From contig DAOVYA010000119.1 in NCBI GenBank assembly GCA_030635865.1, positions 1-5,706 of the forward strand: a stretch of 5,706 nt of DNA, written 5' to 3'. Shown piece by piece: positions 1 to 5,706 of this stretch. The translations under genes were made by a program, and so were the position numbers. The number at the start of each line of letters is the position of its first letter. Within the stretch, counting starts at the first letter, position 1. Below the pieces are notes generated by a model. The model was not told where the DNA came from and searched no databases. It saw only the letters and a program-made list of their open reading frames with translations. This DNA comes from Gammaproteobacteria bacterium (GTDB taxonomy: Bacteria > Pseudomonadota > Gammaproteobacteria > UBA9214).

Positions 1-89
1 GCCAGCGTATAAACTAAAGCATTATACCTGCGCTGCCGTTATCAGTCTTGTTAACAGGCAAACCTTCTTGTTCAGATTAAATAATAGTA

Positions 90-2651
90 ATGCCCACAGA
101 TCAGATACAGAATCCTTCAGGCAAAGATTCATCAAATTGGATCAAAAATACGCTTGGTTTTATTGCCTCGACTAGTTCTCCTGAACAAGAACAGGCAGCT
201 CTACGTATTGCTATACCAGTATCTGTATTTGCTTATCTATTACTAAATAAACCAGCTACTACAGAAAGTTTAGGACTATGGACATTAGGCATTCAATTCG
301 TCCTAACCTTTCTTGTGTTTGCATTATTTATATATGTCTCGACTATATTCTGGCCTCAACCATCACCTGCAAGACGAGTGATAGGAATTCTTGTTGATAC
401 AATTGGACAGAGTTATGCGCTTCACATAACCGGGCCATTAGGTGCACCTTGGTATGGTCTTTACCTTTGGATAATTTTAGGCAATGGATTTCGCTACGGT
501 GAGAAGTATCTTTATCTATCTACCGCTATATCACTTTTAGGTTTTGCGTATGTTGCAAAATTCACCCCTTACTGGGCGGCCAACACAGGACTGGCAATTG
601 GCCTGGCCTTCACTTTATTGCTGATCCCGGCCTACTCCGCCCTGTTGATCCGGCGACTGAATGAAGCCCTGAAGCGCGCCGACGATGCAAGCCGCGCCAA
701 GAGCGATTTCCTTTCCTGCATGTCACATGAAATCCGCACTCCGCTCAACGGAATACTTGGCATGACGGATCTGCTGAAACTGAGGCCACTGGAACCACAG
801 GACATGGAATGTGTTGAAACCATCCACACATCCGGTCATGCACTGGCGCGCCAGATTAACGAGATTCTCGACTTGTCAAAAATCGAGGCTGGTCAACTGA
901 CACTGGAACAGATCGAATTTGATCTATACGTATTGATAAATACGACATTACGCATTTTTCACACCCAGACAGAGGAAAAACGCCTGCAACTGCAGGAAAT
1001 CATCGACCCGAAAACGCCCTTCCTGCTAACCGGTGACCCACACAAACTCCAGCAAATCATTATCAATTTAGTCGGAAACGCTCTCAAGTTTACCGAGCAG
1101 GGTATTATCTCCTTGCGCATATATCCACGCAGTATTGATACAGATCAGGCTGTACTGAGATTTGAAGTTGCTGATACAGGTATAGGTATACCTGCTGATC
1201 GACTCCAGGTTATTTTTGAACCATTCACCCAGGCTGACAGCAGCGTATCAAGAAGTTTTGGTGGAACCGGACTTGGCACGACAATCTGCAAGAACCTTGT
1301 GGAGCTGATGGGTGGGAAAATTGGTGTACATAGCACCCCGGGGGTGGGCACCACGTTCTGGTTTGACATACCTTTTATATCCGAGAGTCAGGATACCGCT
1401 GAACCCGGGCAACTGTGGACCAGCCAATGCAAGGTACTCTACCTGAATCCACAGGCAGATACACAGGGCGGCATTCACGCCAACCTGGCTGAGTGGAACA
1501 TACCGTTTGATGTAGTAACGACTCTCGATCAGGCCAAAGGGCTCCTGGACTCACACGGCAATTATGCTGCATTGATAATTGACAATACGCCTTATGACCA
1601 GAGACTGGCTGAAATTATATCCGGCGAGAACACGAGCCTGACCGATGGTGCAAGAATCATCCTCATCAAAACAGAGCAATATCCAGCCAACATCAATGGA
1701 ACCAATCAAGACCAGGTTTTCGTCCTTGAGGCACCGCTGGAGAGGAATATCCTTTTTAATGTACTGCATGCCTGTTACTCCAGGCACAGCACCGAGGATG
1801 ATGTTATTCATTTCTCGCACAAACAGGTCAGCGAACAGCAAACAAACAAACCTCTACGCATTCTTGTGGGCGATGACAATGCGACTAACCGTGTTGTCTT
1901 ACAGCGTATGCTGGAGAAACTTGGCCACCAGCACACTGCAGTTTCAGGCGGCGAGGCCATTCTTACCTCGCTCGAGGACAACCAGTACGATGCGGTAATC
2001 ACAGATAAAAATATGCCTGATCTCGGCGGACTTGAGGCATACCAGGCCTACTGTTTTGCGCATGGTGGTAACCCGCCCGTGCCATTCATCATCCTTACAG
2101 CGGATGCCACTGAAGAATGCAGGGCAAGCTGCAAGGCAGCAGGAATCGATCTGTTTCTTACCAAGCCCGTGTCCCTGGCCAGGCTCCAGGAGACCCTTTC
2201 ACACATACGCACTGCTGATGCAGATGTAATAGTTAATACAGAAACGGAAAATGTGCAGCTGGATGCTGATCTGGAAAGTCTCCCTGTTCTGAATGAGGAT
2301 GAGTTTGAGAAACTCACAAATCTTACAGAAGGGGATAACAATTTCGTCATTGATTTAATCAGGAATTTCGAAACCGACGCAAAAAATGACCTCCAGGGCC
2401 TTGAGTCCGCTGTCGCAGGACACAATTGGACAGCATTCAGTGACTATGCTCACGCGCTGAAAGGATGCGCTCTTTATCTCGGATTAACCCGGCTCGCACA
2501 ACTCTGCAAGATTACACAAAACCTTGATCTGGATGAGTTCAACAAGAATGGTATTGCACACGTGCAGGCCATAACTCGCGCAACAAATGATGCTATCCGG
2601 CTATTTCAGGACAAAGCCACTGCACTTGAAAACAAGGCCGTGCTCAAGTGA
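90..2651 (+). CDS. rpfC: RpfC-type hybrid sensor histidine kinase (DSF sensor) with two receiver-like domains and HPt
   Basis: An inner-membrane kinase of 853 residues, likely the receptor for the DSF fatty-acid signal. In order: a short N-terminal tail (1-35); five or six hydrophobic segments (about 36-53, 66-85, 96-113, 119-134, 141-156, 166-187) with the RpfC-like stretch LGNGFRYGEKY (130-140); HisKA with SHEIRTPLNG and phospho-acceptor His213; HATPase with N330, DTGIGIP (362-368), FEPFTQAD (376-383) and GGTGLG (391-396); a degenerate receiver-like domain (about 440-565); a canonical receiver (587-705) with D595/D596, phospho-acceptor D639 in DKNMP, T670 and K692; and HPt with His788 in AHALKG. 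Family role: autophosphorylation and relay to RpfG; in Xanthomonas the receiver also binds and restrains RpfF. It is longer than Xanthomonas RpfC (about 726 residues, from memory), mainly because of the extra domain. ATG at 90 is the first start after an in-frame TAA at 78-80. No good Shine-Dalgarno or promoter is visible in 1-89. Its stop lies 15 bases from the convergent rpfF stop. Assignment to RpfC rather than another hybrid kinase rests on the sensor type and the rpfF neighbour. Confidence 0.9.
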   Translation: MPTDQIQNPSGKDSSNWIKNTLGFIASTSSPEQEQAALRIAIPVSVFAYLLLNKPATTESLGLWTLGIQFVLTFLVFALFIYVSTIFWPQPSPARRVIGILVDTIGQSYALHITGPLGAPWYGLYLWIILGNGFRYGEKYLYLSTAISLLGFAYVAKFTPYWAANTGLAIGLAFTLLLIPAYSALLIRRLNEALKRADDASRAKSDFLSCMSHEIRTPLNGILGMTDLLKLRPLEPQDMECVETIHTSGHALARQINEILDLSKIEAGQLTLEQIEFDLYVLINTTLRIFHTQTEEKRLQLQEIIDPKTPFLLTGDPHKLQQIIINLVGNALKFTEQGIISLRIYPRSIDTDQAVLRFEVADTGIGIPADRLQVIFEPFTQADSSVSRSFGGTGLGTTICKNLVELMGGKIGVHSTPGVGTTFWFDIPFISESQDTAEPGQLWTSQCKVLYLNPQADTQGGIHANLAEWNIPFDVVTTLDQAKGLLDSHGNYAALIIDNTPYDQRLAEIISGENTSLTDGARIILIKTEQYPANINGTNQDQVFVLEAPLERNILFNVLHACYSRHSTEDDVIHFSHKQVSEQQTNKPLRILVGDDNATNRVVLQRMLEKLGHQHTAVSGGEAILTSLEDNQYDAVITDKNMPDLGGLEAYQAYCFAHGGNPPVPFIILTADATEECRASCKAAGIDLFLTKPVSLARLQETLSHIRTADADVIVNTETENVQLDADLESLPVLNEDEFEKLTNLTEGDNNFVIDLIRNFETDAKNDLQGLESAVAGHNWTAFSDYAHALKGCALYLGLTRLAQLCKITQNLDLDEFNKNGIAHVQAITRATNDAIRLFQDKATALENKAVLK

Positions 2652-2669
2652 TAAATATTTCCTTTATCA
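2649..2669. repeat. Inverted repeat bridging the rpfC and rpfF stop codons
   Basis: TGATAAA (2649-2655) and TTTATCA (2663-2669) are perfect 7-base arms around a 7-base loop. The left arm starts with the rpfC TGA stop and the right arm ends with the reverse-strand rpfF TGA stop. It could act as a small bidirectional 3'-end hairpin. The stem has only one G-C pair and no flanking U-run, so it would be a poor intrinsic terminator. Three of the seven pairs are given by both genes using TGA. Confidence 0.4.
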
Positions 2670-3566
2670 GGCAGAGTTATAATCAGCTATTCCAGCCATA
2701 TTATCAGGGCTGATGTGCCGTCTTGCCTGGGCGCGTGCAAAATAAGCCATCAGGCGCCGGTTCTTTTCGCTAAGCTGTAGTGCAGTTTCCACCCAAAGCT
2801 CGACAATATCATGCAATTCCTCGTAATTAACCGGGTGAACGCGGTCAACGGCTGCCTGGAATCCATGATATCCGGGCGCCAATGATACATACCGTTGCAT
2901 GTAGTCTTTGACAGCGGCTCGCCCTTCACCCTCCGGCGCCAGGATATCGACCACACCCATTTCATATAATTCTGTAGCCGTGTAGATACGATGATCCATG
3001 ATTAGCCGATGTGCCATTGCCGGGCTGATCTTTCGTAACAGCAGAGGCAAGGCCCCCATTCCGGGAAACATGCCAAAAGTAATCTCCGGGAAACCAAACC
3101 GTGCCTGCTGCTCTGCAACCAGCACATTGGCGGATAATGCGGCTTCAAATCCCCCACCCAGGGCTTCTCCGGCCACGCATGCAATACTTGTAAATGGAAT
3201 ATCGTAATGACTTATAGATGCGTACTGGATATCGATACAACGTTGCGCATAGTCTCTGAGACCTTCTTCATCACCCGCCTCAATCAGCTCGATAAAATAA
3301 GCCAGGTCACCACCAAGACTAAATACTTTCTTGTCGGTAGAAGCGATTACCTGGAAAAGCAGCCTGTCATCACGATTTTCCTGGTAACCTGACTGGGCGG
3401 CCTGCCGGATAGAGCGCTGCACAGTCCAGACATCCTCGATCATTCCACGGGAAAAACAGGGACGTTTTTCGTATTTGAACTCGACCCATACCGCTCTTGC
3501 GGACTGGTCGAGCCTTATCTTGAGATGACGTAGACGTCGTTGCAGCAGGTCGTCATAATTTTGCAT
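2667..3566 (-). CDS. rpfF: DSF synthase RpfF (crotonase/enoyl-CoA hydratase superfamily)
   Basis: A 299-residue cytoplasmic enzyme of the crotonase fold, predicted to make the cis-2-unsaturated fatty acid DSF. RpfF enzymes dehydrate 3-hydroxyacyl-ACP and hydrolyse the thioester. The sequence shows the oxyanion-hole loop FSLGGDL (82-88), the second loop GEALGGGFEAALS (133-145) with Glu141, and FPEITFGMFPGMGA (159-172) with Glu161. These two glutamates are the RpfF catalytic pair and even fall at the same residue numbers as in Xanthomonas RpfF. The two-glutamate arrangement, the PGMGA motif and a C-terminal helical part with WVETALQLSEKNRRLM (258-273) and RAQARR (278-283) set it apart from ordinary fatty-acid-oxidation crotonases. 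Length fits the family (about 290). The ATG at 3566 has a good Shine-Dalgarno and a well-formed promoter further upstream. It converges on rpfC, as in Xanthomonas, but no rpfB precedes it; the upstream neighbour is a divergent DUF523 gene. No truncation or missing catalytic residue is seen. Confidence 0.93.
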   Translation of the reverse strand: MQNYDDLLQRRLRHLKIRLDQSARAVWVEFKYEKRPCFSRGMIEDVWTVQRSIRQAAQSGYQENRDDRLLFQVIASTDKKVFSLGGDLAYFIELIEAGDEEGLRDYAQRCIDIQYASISHYDIPFTSIACVAGEALGGGFEAALSANVLVAEQQARFGFPEITFGMFPGMGALPLLLRKISPAMAHRLIMDHRIYTATELYEMGVVDILAPEGEGRAAVKDYMQRYVSLAPGYHGFQAAVDRVHPVNYEELHDIVELWVETALQLSEKNRRLMAYFARAQARRHISPDNMAGIADYNSA

Positions 3567-3574
3567 GACATAAA

Positions 3575-3580
3575 CTCCTC
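3575..3580 (-). promoter_or_regulatory. rpfF ribosome binding site
   Basis: GAGGAG on the minus strand lies 8 bases before the ATG at 3566, an ideal Shine-Dalgarno and spacing. It fixes the rpfF start. By contrast, rpfC and the DUF523 gene show no clear site. Confidence 0.75.
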
Positions 3581-3593
3581 ACATAGATTTATT

Positions 3594-3634
3594 ATTGTTT
3601 TTATAATTAGCACACATATTGTATTGTTTTTATA
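3594..3634. repeat. 12-base direct repeat in the rpfF leader and promoter
   Basis: ATTGTTTTTATA occurs exactly at 3594-3605 and again at 3623-3634, 29 bases apart start to start. On the rpfF sense strand it reads TATAAAAACAAT. The upstream copy contains the predicted -10 box and start-site region; the other lies in the 5' leader, before the Shine-Dalgarno. It is a candidate tandem operator for repression of rpfF. AT-richness makes chance a live alternative. Confidence 0.45.
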
Positions 3635-3657
3635 CCGCACTTGCCGCGCATTTTCAA
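3629..3657 (-). promoter_or_regulatory. Predicted sigma70-type promoter of rpfF
   Basis: On the minus strand TTGAAA (-35, 3652-3657) and TATAAA (-10, 3629-3634) are separated by exactly 17 bases; each box matches consensus at 5 of 6 positions. The DNA just upstream of the -35 (about 3658-3675) is nearly all A/T, like an UP element. Transcription would start near 3622, giving a leader of about 55 bases. This is read from the sequence by eye; the start site is inferred. Confidence 0.6.
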
Positions 3658-3720
3658 ATAATTATTTAAATTCAATTGCTTATATTCACCCTAAGACACC
3701 GTGATATAAATATCCCCGAG

Positions 3721-3734
3721 CACAATATATTGTG
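3721..3734. repeat. 14-base perfect palindrome, candidate operator
   Basis: CACAATATATTGTG is its own reverse complement with no spacer, and symmetry stops at the next base on each side. It lies about 105 bases upstream of the predicted rpfF start site and about 133 bases before the DUF523 ATG, so it could serve either gene. The half-sites run CACA...TGTG, opposite to the CRP order. I cannot name the factor. Confidence 0.4.
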
Positions 3735-3741
3735 TCCAGCT

Positions 3742-3757
3742 TGTCAATGAAATCACA
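3742..3757. promoter_or_regulatory. CRP/Clp-like binding site
   Basis: TGTCA-ATGAAA-TCACA matches the CRP-family core TGTGA-N6-TCACA at 9 of 10 positions with the right spacing. Clp, a CRP homologue, belongs to the DSF regulon in Xanthomonas, which makes the site plausible. It lies far from both predicted start sites (well over 100 bases), so its target is unclear and it may be chance. Confidence 0.35.
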
Positions 3758-3828
3758 CATTCTGTGTTTTATCAGGAAAAACAGGTGCATCATCAAAACA
3801 TATACCTGATCGGCACGAGTGGCAGAAT

Positions 3829-3852
3829 ATTTTGCATGATTATCTGCAAAAT
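3829..3852. repeat. Inverted repeat just upstream of the DUF523 gene, candidate operator
   Basis: ATTTTGCA (3829-3836) and TGCAAAAT (3845-3852) are perfect 8-base arms around an 8-base spacer; the centre is about 26 bases before the ATG at 3867. The 16-base centre-to-centre half-site spacing suits a dimeric regulator. A weak promoter could overlap it (TTGCAT at 3832-3837, TATTAA at 3854-3859, spacing 16). Transcription would then start almost at the ATG, giving a leaderless message, which fits the lack of a Shine-Dalgarno. Confidence 0.4.
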
Positions 3853-3866
3853 GTATTAAATCCGAA

Positions 3867-4649
3867 ATGCACCCGGACATACCCATAATAATCGGTATCA
3901 GCAGCTGCCTGCTGGGAGAGAATGTCCGCTATGACGGCCAGAACAAGTACGACGGCTATATCGTTGAAACACTTGGCCAGTACGTGGATTTCCTGCCCGT
4001 ATGCCCTGAGACAGGGATCGGTCTTGGAGTCCCCCGGCCACCGGTAAGGTTGCTTGGCAGGAACGGCCGCGTTTGTGCTGTTGGTATCGACAACCCCGAT
4101 ATCGACATTACTGAAGCCATCACCGGGTTTGGTAAAAAACAAGCTGCCACATTGAAGACCATTTGCGGTTATATTTTCAAGAGCAGATCACCCAGTTGCG
4201 GGCTTAACGACACACCGATTGTCATTGACTCCCGGGAAACATGTGGTCCGGGGTTGTATACCCGCCAGATCATTGCAGCCATTCCCCTGCTTCCCGTAAC
4301 CGATGAAGTATCGCTCAAGGTTGAAAAATCAGGAATTAATTTTCTCGAGCGTGCCTGTGCCTTTAACCGCTGGCAACAATTCCTGGAAAGGCCTGTATCA
4401 GCCGACAGGCTAAGGATGTTCCATGTTCTGCATACCCCTGAACTGGAAAGACATCATGCAGACAAGGCTAAAGAATTATCAGACTCTCTGGGTTCCATAG
4501 AAGACCCGGTCCCGGTCTGGGCTGCACAAGTCTACCTGGAAAGATTTATGAGCGCCCTGCAGACACCTGTGATCACGAACATGCAGGCAGGAGAGCTGTT
4601 TGAGAAACATACACTGTTATCCGCAGCCCTCGCCAATCATGCTGACTGA
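3867..4649 (+). CDS. DUF523 (TudS-like) protein with shortened DUF1722 (YbgA-like) C-terminus
   Basis: A 260-residue soluble protein. Residues 6-145 are a DUF523 domain: ISSCLLGENVRYDG (11-24, Cys14), PVCPETGIGLGVPRPPVRL (Cys46, Glu48) and FKSRSPSCG (104-112, Cys111). DUF523 includes TudS, a thiouracil desulfidase whose three conserved cysteines hold a [4Fe-4S] cluster; Cys14, Cys46 and Cys111 are the obvious counterparts. A desulfidase-like role is therefore possible but the substrate is unknown. Residues 157-260 resemble the start and middle of DUF1722: FLERACAFNRWQQFL (159-173), a degenerate form of the FHTRHK region (FHVLHT, 185-190) and YLERFMSALQTP (223-234). The usual last 40-60 residues are missing; DUF523-DUF1722 fusions normally exceed 300 residues. 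ATG at 3867 is the only in-frame start after a TGA at 3837-3839 and gives the normal N-terminus, but there is no Shine-Dalgarno. The 3' end overlaps the convergent transporter gene by 13 bases. Domain assignment is firm, function is not. Confidence 0.85.
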   Translation: MHPDIPIIIGISSCLLGENVRYDGQNKYDGYIVETLGQYVDFLPVCPETGIGLGVPRPPVRLLGRNGRVCAVGIDNPDIDITEAITGFGKKQAATLKTICGYIFKSRSPSCGLNDTPIVIDSRETCGPGLYTRQIIAAIPLLPVTDEVSLKVEKSGINFLERACAFNRWQQFLERPVSADRLRMFHVLHTPELERHHADKAKELSDSLGSIEDPVPVWAAQVYLERFMSALQTPVITNMQAGELFEKHTLLSAALANHAD

Positions 4650-5706
4650 TCCTTAACCTTCATCAGCAGGACTGCACCGGCCAGGAATAACACCAGCAAT
4701 GATAAAATACCTGTACGCGGATTGCCGGATAGTGCACCAATCCAGCCCATCATGATGGGACCAATAATAGCGGCAAACTTGCCCAGCATATTATAAAAAC
4801 CGAAGAACTCGGCACTGCGCCCAACGGGAATCATGCGGGCAAACAGTGACCGGCTTAATGCCTGAACACCGCCCTGCGCAAGTCCGATCAACACGGCAAG
4901 AAAATAGAATTCCGCAGCCGTAGTCATTTGTGATGCCCACACCGTCACCAGCACATAGATTGACAGGCCGACAAGGATACCGGCCCTTGGCCCGAAACGG
5001 CTGCCCAGCCGGCCAAACAACAATGCCGAGGGGAAACCCGTAAATTGCGTTAATAGCAGTGCGAGAATCAGGTCGTTCTGGTTAAACCCGAGTGACAGTC
5101 CATAGTCAACCGCCATGCGAACGATGGTGTCGACACCATCGATATACAACCAGTAGGCAACCAGGAACAGCCATACATTTTGCAACTGCCTGACCTCGTG
5201 CAATGTCTTCCAGATACGCCGGAATCCCGCCAACAGTATCTGCACAGACCAGGCAGAACCATCGCTATCCGGCTCCTCGACAAACAGAAACAAGGGGATT
5301 GAAAACAACAGCCACCAGGCAGCGACGACAAGAAATGAAGCTTGCACCGCTGCAACAGAATCCGCCAGGCCAAACCACTCCGGGTGCAAAACCATTCCAA
5401 CATTCAGTGAGAGCAATAATCCGCCACCGAGGTAACCGAGTGAAAACCCCAGCGCGGAGGTCCTGTGCATATCCTCGGCGCGACTGACAAAGGGCAATAA
5501 TGAGTCATAAAATATATTGCTGCCCGAGAAACCAATCAGGGCAAACACATACAGGAACATTGCCAGCTGCCAGTCACCTTTCCCGACCAGGTACAGCCCC
5601 GCCGTCATCAATACCCCGAGCAAGGCGAATGCCAGCAACATGGCCTTGCGCCAGGCGAGCTTGTCCGCTACGGCTCCCAGCAACGGGGCCAGCAGCACAA
5701 TCAGCA
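4637..5706 (-). CDS. MFS transporter, UMF1/Atg22-like family (5' end cut by window edge)
   Basis: The C-terminal 356 or so residues of a membrane transporter. The frame stays open to the window edge; the GTG at 5698 is an internal valine, not the start. Numbering from that valine, APLLGAVADKLAWRKAML (4-21) is the loop between TM2 and TM3, so TM1 and most of TM2 lie beyond the window. About ten hydrophobic segments follow (near 20-40, 45-62, 83-102, 118-140, 171-186, 205-225, 237-256, 260-280, 297-322, 326-345), completing a 12-helix MFS. Family marks are NIFYDSLLP (61-69), GFSLGYLGGG (84-93), YWLYIDGVDTI (182-192), GGVQALSRSLFARMIP (276-291) and EFFGFYNMLGKF (297-308), typical of the UMF1/Atg22-like group. 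The natural substrate of bacterial members is unknown; do not infer the vacuolar amino-acid role of yeast Atg22. It converges on the DUF523 gene, with which it shares 13 bases. Full length would be about 420-430 residues. Confidence 0.88.
   Translation of the reverse strand, partial: LIVLLAPLLGAVADKLAWRKAMLLAFALLGVLMTAGLYLVGKGDWQLAMFLYVFALIGFSGSNIFYDSLLPFVSRAEDMHRTSALGFSLGYLGGGLLLSLNVGMVLHPEWFGLADSVAAVQASFLVVAAWWLLFSIPLFLFVEEPDSDGSAWSVQILLAGFRRIWKTLHEVRQLQNVWLFLVAYWLYIDGVDTIVRMAVDYGLSLGFNQNDLILALLLTQFTGFPSALLFGRLGSRFGPRAGILVGLSIYVLVTVWASQMTTAAEFYFLAVLIGLAQGGVQALSRSLFARMIPVGRSAEFFGFYNMLGKFAAIIGPIMMGWIGALSGNPRTGILSLLVLFLAGAVLLMKVKDQSA

Larger units (their letters stand above)
3567..3866. other. 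AT-rich divergent intergenic region between rpfF and the DUF523 gene
   Basis: This 300-base stretch holds no believable gene but is dense in regulatory-looking symmetry. From left to right it has the rpfF Shine-Dalgarno and promoter, a 12-base direct repeat, a palindrome AAATAATTATTT (3656-3667) touching the rpfF -35 box, the imperfect dyad GATAT-AA-ATATC (3703-3714), a 14-base perfect palindrome (3721-3734), a CRP-like site (3742-3757), a short dyad ACACA-TTC-TGTGT (3755-3767), and an inverted repeat just before the DUF523 start. It is much more AT-rich than the flanking genes, so some short dyads will be chance. Confidence 0.7.

Noticed and set aside
1..89. Possible rpfC promoter (TATAAA at 8-13, or TTAACA at 51-56 as a -35)
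   Set aside because: The first would need a -35 outside the window; the second has no acceptable -10 at 15-19 bases. Not strong enough to annotate.
2048..2425. A 125-codon minus-strand open frame inside rpfC
   Set aside because: It is antisense to the receiver and HPt parts of rpfC, has low-complexity Ser/Arg-rich content, and no domain or ribosome site; a shadow of the real gene.
3771..3810. Inverted repeat ATCAGG...CCTGAT as a hairpin or riboswitch-like leader
   Set aside because: Only six pairs around a 28-base loop, with no further pairing; expected by chance.
3686..3886. A 66-codon minus-strand open frame covering most of the intergenic region
   Set aside because: No Shine-Dalgarno, no recognisable domain, and it overlaps the start of the DUF523 gene; its composition looks like translated intergenic DNA.
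4650..4760. A frameshifted remnant of the missing DUF1722 end downstream of the DUF523 stop
   Set aside because: This stretch encodes the well-conserved C-terminus of the transporter on the other strand, and I see no DUF1722-like residues in the plus frames.
5696..5698. GTG as the start of the MFS gene
   Set aside because: The frame continues to the window edge, and the protein begins inside TM2 of an MFS fold, so the true start is further right.

Overview
The window reads as chromosomal DNA of a proteobacterium, most likely a gammaproteobacterium or a close relative. This placement rests on protein families only; no rRNA or other marker is present. There are four genes in two tail-to-tail pairs (> < > <). 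No mobile element, CRISPR array, tRNA or rRNA was seen.

The left pair (90-3566) is a diffusible signal factor (DSF) quorum-sensing pair. A large membrane-bound hybrid histidine kinase of the RpfC type converges on a crotonase-fold DSF synthase of the RpfF type. The Xanthomonas rpfC/rpfF genes are arranged the same way. RpfF would make the cis-2-unsaturated fatty acid signal. RpfC would sense it through its N-terminal membrane module and pass phosphate through receiver and HPt domains to a partner that is not in the window (normally RpfG). In Xanthomonas the RpfC receiver also holds RpfF back at low cell density. Departures from the textbook locus are an extra degenerate receiver-like domain in the kinase, a sharp base-composition break inside the kinase gene after the sensor-coding part, and no rpfG or rpfB within the window.

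A 300-base AT-rich intergenic region (3567-3866) separates rpfF from a divergent gene. It holds a convincing sigma70-type promoter for rpfF, a 12-base direct repeat overlapping its -10 box, a 14-base perfect palindrome, a CRP/Clp-like site and an 8+8 base inverted repeat just before the next gene.

The right pair (3867-5706) is a DUF523 (TudS-like) protein with a shortened DUF1722 (YbgA-like) tail, and an MFS transporter of the UMF1/Atg22-like family that is cut by the right edge. Their 3' ends overlap by 13 bases. Nothing in the sequence ties this pair to DSF signalling beyond the shared intergenic region.
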